The translations under genes were made by a program, and so were the position numbers. This document shows, one piece after another, positions 34,243-38,117 of a stretch of 38,117 nucleotides of DNA (position 1 is the stretch's first letter; each line of letters begins with the position of its first letter). The notes beneath the pieces were generated by a model, which worked only from the letters and a program-made list of their open reading frames with translations, had not been told where the DNA came from and did no database searches. Source of the DNA: Gammaproteobacteria bacterium (GTDB lineage: Bacteria > Pseudomonadota > Gammaproteobacteria > Xanthomonadales > Rhodanobacteraceae); assembly GCA_021325195.1 (NCBI GenBank), contig JAJPHQ010000003.1:1-38117 (forward strand), written 5' to 3'.

Positions 34243-34405
34243 GTCATTCCGCGCTTCGCGCAGCGCTGATCCGGAAACAGCCGTCCTGGCTTTCACAGGG
34301 AAGACACTGGATTACAAAGTCCGTCCATGGACTTTGTCCTTCGGACCAACCTTAGGTTGTTCAAATTCGTTCCAGACGAATTTGTCCCGCTTTCGCGGGA
34401 ATGAC
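34243..34405 (+). repeat. REP-like element with a chain of five hairpins between ccmE and ccmF
   Basis: The ends GTCATTCC (34243-34250) and GGAATGAC (34398-34405) are inverted copies. Between 34314 and 34399 lie five back-to-back hairpins: 34314-34337 (9-bp stem ACAAAGTCC), 34336-34346, 34347-34359 (5-bp stem), 34362-34384 (9-bp stem CAAATTCGT) and 34386-34399 (CCCGC/GCGGG). No coding sequence is seen in 34200-34482. The chain design is like that at 21924-22084. Confidence 0.65.
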
Positions 34406-34448
34406 GGCGGCGTGTCGTGTCGCTTCGGCGTCTCGGGTTTTGAAATCC

Positions 34449-34478
34449 CGAGTCCCGGGTCCCGGGTCCCGAGTCCCG
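34449..34478 (+). repeat. Right arm of the 30-bp perfect inverted repeat
   Basis: Exact reverse complement of 34142-34171. It ends 4 bp before the GTG of ccmF, so it occupies the place where the ccmF ribosome-binding site would be expected; no Shine-Dalgarno is visible. Confidence 0.85.
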
Positions 34479-34482
34479 CAAC

Positions 34483-36462
34483 GTGATCCCCGAACTCGGC
34501 CAGCTCGCGCTGATTCTCGCGCTGTTGTTGTCGGCGCTGCTGTGCGTGCTGCCGATCGCGGGCGCGTGGCGCGACAGCCCTCCACTGATGGCGACCGCAC
34601 GTCCGCTCGCCGTGGGCCAGTTCGTGTTCGTGGCGCTGGCGTTCGCGATCCTGACGTATGCATTCCTCGTCAACGATTTCTCGGTGGCCTACGTCGCGCA
34701 GAACAGCAACCTGCAACTGCCGTGGTGGTACCGCTTCTCGGCGGTGTGGGGCGCGCACGAGGGCTCGATGCTGCTGTGGATCCTGATCCTCGACCTGTGG
34801 ACGGTGGCGGTCGCGGCACTGGGCGGCCGCCTGCCGCAACGCTTCCACGCGCGGGTGCTGGGCGTGCTGGGTTTCGTGGCGTTCGGGTTCCTGCTGTACA
34901 CGATCACCACTTCCAATCCCTTCGCGCGCCTGCTGCCGGCACCCGCGAACGGCGCGGACCTGAATCCGGTGCTGCAGGACCCCGGGCTGATCTTCCATCC
35001 GCCGGTGTTGTACATGGGCTACGTCGGCTTCAGCGTGGCGTTCGCGTTCGCGATCGCTGCGCTGCTGGGCGGTGAAATGCAACCGACCTGGGTGCGCTGG
35101 TCGCGGCCGTGGACCAACGTTGCGTGGGGTTTCCTGTCGGCCGGGATCGTCGCGGGCAGCGCGTGGGCATACTACGAACTCGGCTGGGGCGGCTGGTGGT
35201 TCTGGGATCCGGTGGAGAACGCCAGCTTCATGCCGTGGCTGGTGGGCGCCGCGCTGGTCCACGCGCAGGCCGTCACCGACAAGCGCGGCGGCCTGCGCGC
35301 GTGGACGCTGCTCTTGTCGATCTTCGCCTTCTCGCTGTCGTTGCTGGGCACCTTCCTGGTGCGCTCGGGGGTGCTGACCAGCGTGCACTCGTTCGCGGCC
35401 GATCCGCGCCGCGGCGTGTTCATCCTGATCTACCTCGCGGTCGTGGTGGGCGGATCGCTGCTGCTGTACGCGCTGCGTGCGCCGAAGGTCGCGGGCGGCA
35501 AGCCCTTCGCGCCGGCCTCGCGCGAAACCCTGATCCTGATCGGCAACCTGATGCTGACGGTTTCCGCTGCGACGGTGTTGCTGGGCACGCTGTATCCGCT
35601 GCTTGGCGAGGCGCTGGACATCGGACGGATTTCGGTGGGACCGCCCTACTTCGGCTTCCTGTTCATGCTGCTGATGACGCCGTTGGTGCTGGCGCTCCCG
35701 TTCGGGCCGCTGTCGCGCTGGGGCAAGGCCGATCTTGGTGTATGGAAGCGCACGCTGGCGCGCATCGTGGCGCTGGCACTGGCCGCGGGCGCGATCGCGT
35801 TCGCGCTGGGCGTGCACGCGATCATGGGCCTGCTTGGCGTGTGCGCGGCGACGTACGTGATCGCGGGCGTTGTCATCTACGCGATCAAGCGCTGGCGCGA
35901 GGCGCCGCGCGGGCGCCGCTATCCGCTGGAGATGGCGGGCATGCTGCTGGCGCATTTCGGCGTCGGCGTGTTCATCGCCGGTGCGATCCTGACCCGCACG
36001 CTCAGCGTCGAGCAGGACGTGCGCATGACACCCGGCGACACGGTGCGCGTCGGTGCCTACGACTTCCGCTTCGACGGCATCGGCGATACGCGCGGACCGA
36101 ACTGGCAGGCCGAACAGGGCACGGTCAGCGTGTCGCGCGACGGCCATCGAGTCGCCGTGCTGCATCCGCAGAAACGCACCTATCCTGGCGGGCAGGTACA
36201 GACCGAGGCGTCGATCCGGCCGGGCGTGTTCCGCGATCTGTACGTGTCGCTGGGCGAACCGCTGGGGGCCGGCGCCTGGTCGCTGCGGATCTACGACAAG
36301 CCGTTCGTGCGCTGGATCTGGGCCGGCGGCCTGCTGATGATGTTGGGCGGTTTCGGCGCGGCGCTGGACAAGCGTTTCCGGCTGCGCCTCAGCGAGTCGC
36401 CCGAGGTCGTCGGCGCGCCCGTGTCGCCGTCACCGGCGAAGCTGGCGGAAGAACGGGCATGA
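34483..36462 (+). CDS. ccmF: Haem lyase subunit CcmF
   Basis: 659 residues with about 15 membrane segments. The GTG at 34483 gives MIPELGQLALILALLLSALL, the usual start of CcmF. The WWD motif WGGWWFWDPVENASFMPWLVG is at about 234-254, with conserved histidines in WGAHEGSMLLW (near 90), LIFHPPVLYMGYVG (near 170) and HAQAVTDKRG (near 260). CcmF with CcmH attaches haem from CcmE to apocytochrome CxxCH motifs. The 283 bp separating it from ccmE hold repeats, so upstream translational coupling is lost. The 3' end overlaps ccmG as ATGA. Confidence 0.96.
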   Translation: MIPELGQLALILALLLSALLCVLPIAGAWRDSPPLMATARPLAVGQFVFVALAFAILTYAFLVNDFSVAYVAQNSNLQLPWWYRFSAVWGAHEGSMLLWILILDLWTVAVAALGGRLPQRFHARVLGVLGFVAFGFLLYTITTSNPFARLLPAPANGADLNPVLQDPGLIFHPPVLYMGYVGFSVAFAFAIAALLGGEMQPTWVRWSRPWTNVAWGFLSAGIVAGSAWAYYELGWGGWWFWDPVENASFMPWLVGAALVHAQAVTDKRGGLRAWTLLLSIFAFSLSLLGTFLVRSGVLTSVHSFAADPRRGVFILIYLAVVVGGSLLLYALRAPKVAGGKPFAPASRETLILIGNLMLTVSAATVLLGTLYPLLGEALDIGRISVGPPYFGFLFMLLMTPLVLALPFGPLSRWGKADLGVWKRTLARIVALALAAGAIAFALGVHAIMGLLGVCAATYVIAGVVIYAIKRWREAPRGRRYPLEMAGMLLAHFGVGVFIAGAILTRTLSVEQDVRMTPGDTVRVGAYDFRFDGIGDTRGPNWQAEQGTVSVSRDGHRVAVLHPQKRTYPGGQVQTEASIRPGVFRDLYVSLGEPLGAGAWSLRIYDKPFVRWIWAGGLLMMLGGFGAALDKRFRLRLSESPEVVGAPVSPSPAKLAEERA

Positions 36463-37025
36463 ACGCGGTGGCCGGAAAAACCATCGGCCGCTTCGTGCCG
36501 CTGATCGTGTTCGCGGTGCTGGTCGCCTTCTTTGGCGTCGGCATCGTCTGGAACCAGCACCACGACCCGAGCTTCGTGCCCTCGCCGCTGATCGACAAGC
36601 CGGCGCCGGATTTCAGGCTGCCGCTGCTCGACGATCCCTCGCGCAGCCTCGGCAAGGCAGACCTGCTGGGCAGGCCCTACCTGCTCAACGTGTTCGCGAG
36701 CTGGTGCTTCGCCTGCGGCGACGAACATCCCGTGTTGATGGAATACTCGAAGAAATTCGGCGTGCCGTTGATCGGCTACGACTACAAGGACCCACCGCAG
36801 GACGCGAAGGCGTGGCTGGCGCAGCACGGCAATCCGTATTCGAAGGTGATCGCCGACCGCTCCGGTGACACCGCGATCGATTTCGGCGTGTACGGCGCGC
36901 CGGAGACCTACCTGATCGATGCGCGCGGCATCATCCGCTACAAGCACATCGGACCGCTGACGCCGGACGTGATCGCCGGGCAGCTCGAACCCAGGCTCCG
37001 CGCGTTGCGGGAGGAGAACCCGTGA
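36459..37025 (+). CDS. ccmG: Thiol:disulfide oxidoreductase CcmG/DsbE with CFAC active site
   Basis: 188 residues: an N-terminal anchor (about 10-30) and a periplasmic thioredoxin fold with NVFASWCFACGDEHPVLMEYSKKFGVPLIGYDYKDPPQDAKAWLAQHGNPY. The family cis-proline loop is FGVYGAPETYLID. The redox pair is Cys83/Cys86 in WCFAC, where most CcmG proteins have WCPTC or a similar sequence, so the two middle residues are unusual. It reduces apocytochrome cysteines before haem ligation. Starts and stops overlap ccmF and ccmH by 4 bp. Confidence 0.94.
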   Translation: MNAVAGKTIGRFVPLIVFAVLVAFFGVGIVWNQHHDPSFVPSPLIDKPAPDFRLPLLDDPSRSLGKADLLGRPYLLNVFASWCFACGDEHPVLMEYSKKFGVPLIGYDYKDPPQDAKAWLAQHGNPYSKVIADRSGDTAIDFGVYGAPETYLIDARGIIRYKHIGPLTPDVIAGQLEPRLRALREENP

Positions 37026-37456
37026 AGCGCGCGCTGGCGATCCTGCTGTTCGCCTGCGCGATGGCCGCGAGCATGGCGGCGTTCGCGATCGACCCGCTGC
37101 CGTTCAAGAATGCCGCGCAGCGCGAGCGTTTCCAGAACCTCACCCGGCAACTGCGCTGCATGGTCTGCCAGAACGAGAGCCTGGACGCGTCCAATGCCGA
37201 TCTCGCCAGACAGCTGCGCCACCAGATCTTCGACATGATGCAGCAGGGCAGGAGCGACGTCGAGATCAAGCAGTACCTGGTCGCGCGCTATTCCGACTTC
37301 GTGCTGTACGACCCGCCGGTGAAATCCGACACCCTGCTGCTGTGGTTCGGGCCGCTCGCCCTGCTGATCGCCGGCGGCGTCGTGGTGACCGTGCTGCTGC
37401 GCCGACGCGCGCAGCCGGCGAACGCCGTTCCGGAGGATCAGGGGGACGACTGGTGA
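37022..37456 (+). CDS. ccmH: Cytochrome c maturation protein CcmH (N-terminal type)
   Basis: 144 residues from a GTG that overlaps the ccmG stop. A signal peptide (1-22) is followed by the three-helix domain with the redox motif LRCMVCQNESLDASNADLARQLR (Cys46 and Cys49), the strictly conserved LRCxxCQN of CcmH. A membrane segment lies near residues 107-129 and the tail is short. The TPR domain fused to CcmH in E. coli is here a separate protein, CcmI, encoded next. Confidence 0.95.
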   Translation: MKRALAILLFACAMAASMAAFAIDPLPFKNAAQRERFQNLTRQLRCMVCQNESLDASNADLARQLRHQIFDMMQQGRSDVEIKQYLVARYSDFVLYDPPVKSDTLLLWFGPLALLIAGGVVVTVLLRRRAQPANAVPEDQGDDW

Positions 37457-38117
37457 CCACGTCTTTCCTGCTGGCCGGTGGCCTGATGGTGATCGCGGCG
37501 CTGGCCTGCGTGCTGGTGCCGATGCTGCGCAGCGCACGCCGCAACGGCCGGCCCCGCGCACCGTTCTTTCTCGCGCTGGCGCTGGCGCTGGTCCTGCCGC
37601 CCGCCGCGTTCGGCCTGTACACATTGCTCGGCACGCCGCAGGCGCTGCAAGCGCCCCCCGACAGCCCGGCCGATCTCGCCACCGCAACCGCGCAATTGCG
37701 CGCGACCCTGGCGCGCAAGCCGGACGACGCGCAGGGCTGGGCCTTGCTGGCACAGGCCTATTCGGCGCTGGACGAACCCGCGCAGGCGCGCGCCGCGCTG
37801 GATCATCTTCTGGAATTGAAACCCGATGATGCCGACGCGATGGTGGCGTGGGTGGAAGCCTCGGCGGAGATGCGCCCCGATCACGTGATCGACGATGCCT
37901 CGCGCGCCAGGCTGGAACGCGCCTTGCAGATCGACCCCGCCCACCAGCGTGCGCTGTGGCTGCTGGGCATCAGCGACTTCCAGCGCGGGAAGTACGGCGG
38001 CGCCGCGCAGACCTGGCGCAGGCTGCTGCCGTTGCTGCCGCCGGGATCGAAAGTCGCGAATGCCGTGCAGCAGGAACTCGCCGTCGCGCAAGCGCGTGCC
38101 GGCAGCACCGGCACCCC
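37453..38117 (+). CDS. ccmI: Cytochrome c maturation TPR protein CcmI, partial (runs off window)
   Basis: The GTG at 37453 overlaps the ccmH stop (GTGA) and the frame stays open to the window end (221 codons seen). Two membrane segments (about 5-24 and 37-58) precede a TPR region: ATLARKPDDAQGWALLAQAYSALDEPAQARAALDHLLELKPDDADAMVAWVEASAEM, then LERALQIDPAHQRALWLLGISDFQRGKYGGAAQTWRRLLPLLPPGS. CcmI holds apocytochrome C-termini for the CcmFH haem lyase. The separate CcmH and CcmI genes are the arrangement seen in many Proteobacteria. Confidence 0.9.
   Translation, partial: MTTSFLLAGGLMVIAALACVLVPMLRSARRNGRPRAPFFLALALALVLPPAAFGLYTLLGTPQALQAPPDSPADLATATAQLRATLARKPDDAQGWALLAQAYSALDEPAQARAALDHLLELKPDDADAMVAWVEASAEMRPDHVIDDASRARLERALQIDPAHQRALWLLGISDFQRGKYGGAAQTWRRLLPLLPPGSKVANAVQQELAVAQARAGSTGT

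Overview
This is a GC-rich stretch of a gammaproteobacterial chromosome. The protein types and gene order (GTG starts, ATGA-coupled operons, a full kynurenine route, a ccm operon and REP-like repeats) suggest the Lysobacterales/Xanthomonadales, perhaps Rhodanobacteraceae. That placement is inference, not a database result. No rRNA, tRNA, CRISPR array, insertion sequence or prophage was recognised.

Layout. 1-152 (-): start of pyrG. 313-2157 (+): membrane TolB-like/TPR protein. 2247-4102 (+): long-form Xaa-Pro aminopeptidase broken by a one-base frameshift. 4151-6171 (-): three small, low-complexity secreted proteins, each ending at a GC-rich hairpin. 6376-8271 (+): parE. 8545-12635 (+): orphan secreted protein, glutathione transferase, ECF sigma factor with RskA-type anti-sigma, a decayed COG4315-like gene, and a MAPEG protein. 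12702-13616 (-): lipoprotein alpha/beta hydrolase. 13790-21100 (+): tightly coupled lipid-modification operon (desaturase, FAD oxidoreductase, DUF1365, CFA synthase, DUF2878, DUF1295, second CFA-like methyltransferase, lipocalin), followed by a fasciclin-domain protein at 21194-21793. 21924-22084: multi-hairpin repeat. 22162-30478 (+): kynurenine pathway genes (3-hydroxyanthranilate dioxygenase, ACMSD, kynureninase, kynurenine 3-monooxygenase) with a FUSC membrane protein, a toxin-antitoxin pair and a 54-codon gene resembling a DNA-methyltransferase leader. 30655-31131: cytochrome P460. 31245-38117 (+): cytochrome c maturation operon ccmABCDEFGHI, with repeats between ccmA and ccmB and between ccmE and ccmF; ccmI runs off the window.

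Most interesting system. The sigma/anti-sigma pair, the FAD protein-DUF1365-CFA synthase-DUF1295 block and the fasciclin protein reproduce the gene content of the Mycobacterium tuberculosis SigK-RskA locus (Rv0444c-Rv0449c, with the fasciclin proteins MPT70/MPT83 as targets). Three upstream regions here carry the same candidate promoter, TGCATCC-16 nt-CGTATCT: before the orphan secreted protein (8430-8459), before the lipid operon (13734-13763) and before the fasciclin gene (21118-21147). A degenerate fourth copy precedes the COG4315 pseudogene. I infer one envelope-stress or lipid-remodelling regulon driven by the sigma factor at 10338-10907.

The kynurenine genes convert kynurenine to 3-hydroxykynurenine, 3-hydroxyanthranilate and 2-amino-3-carboxymuconate semialdehyde, which is either decarboxylated by ACMSD or closes to quinolinate for NAD. 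Tryptophan dioxygenase and kynurenine formamidase are not in the window. The ccm genes build the System I haem-attachment machine, and the neighbouring P460 cytochrome (CxxCH) would be a client.
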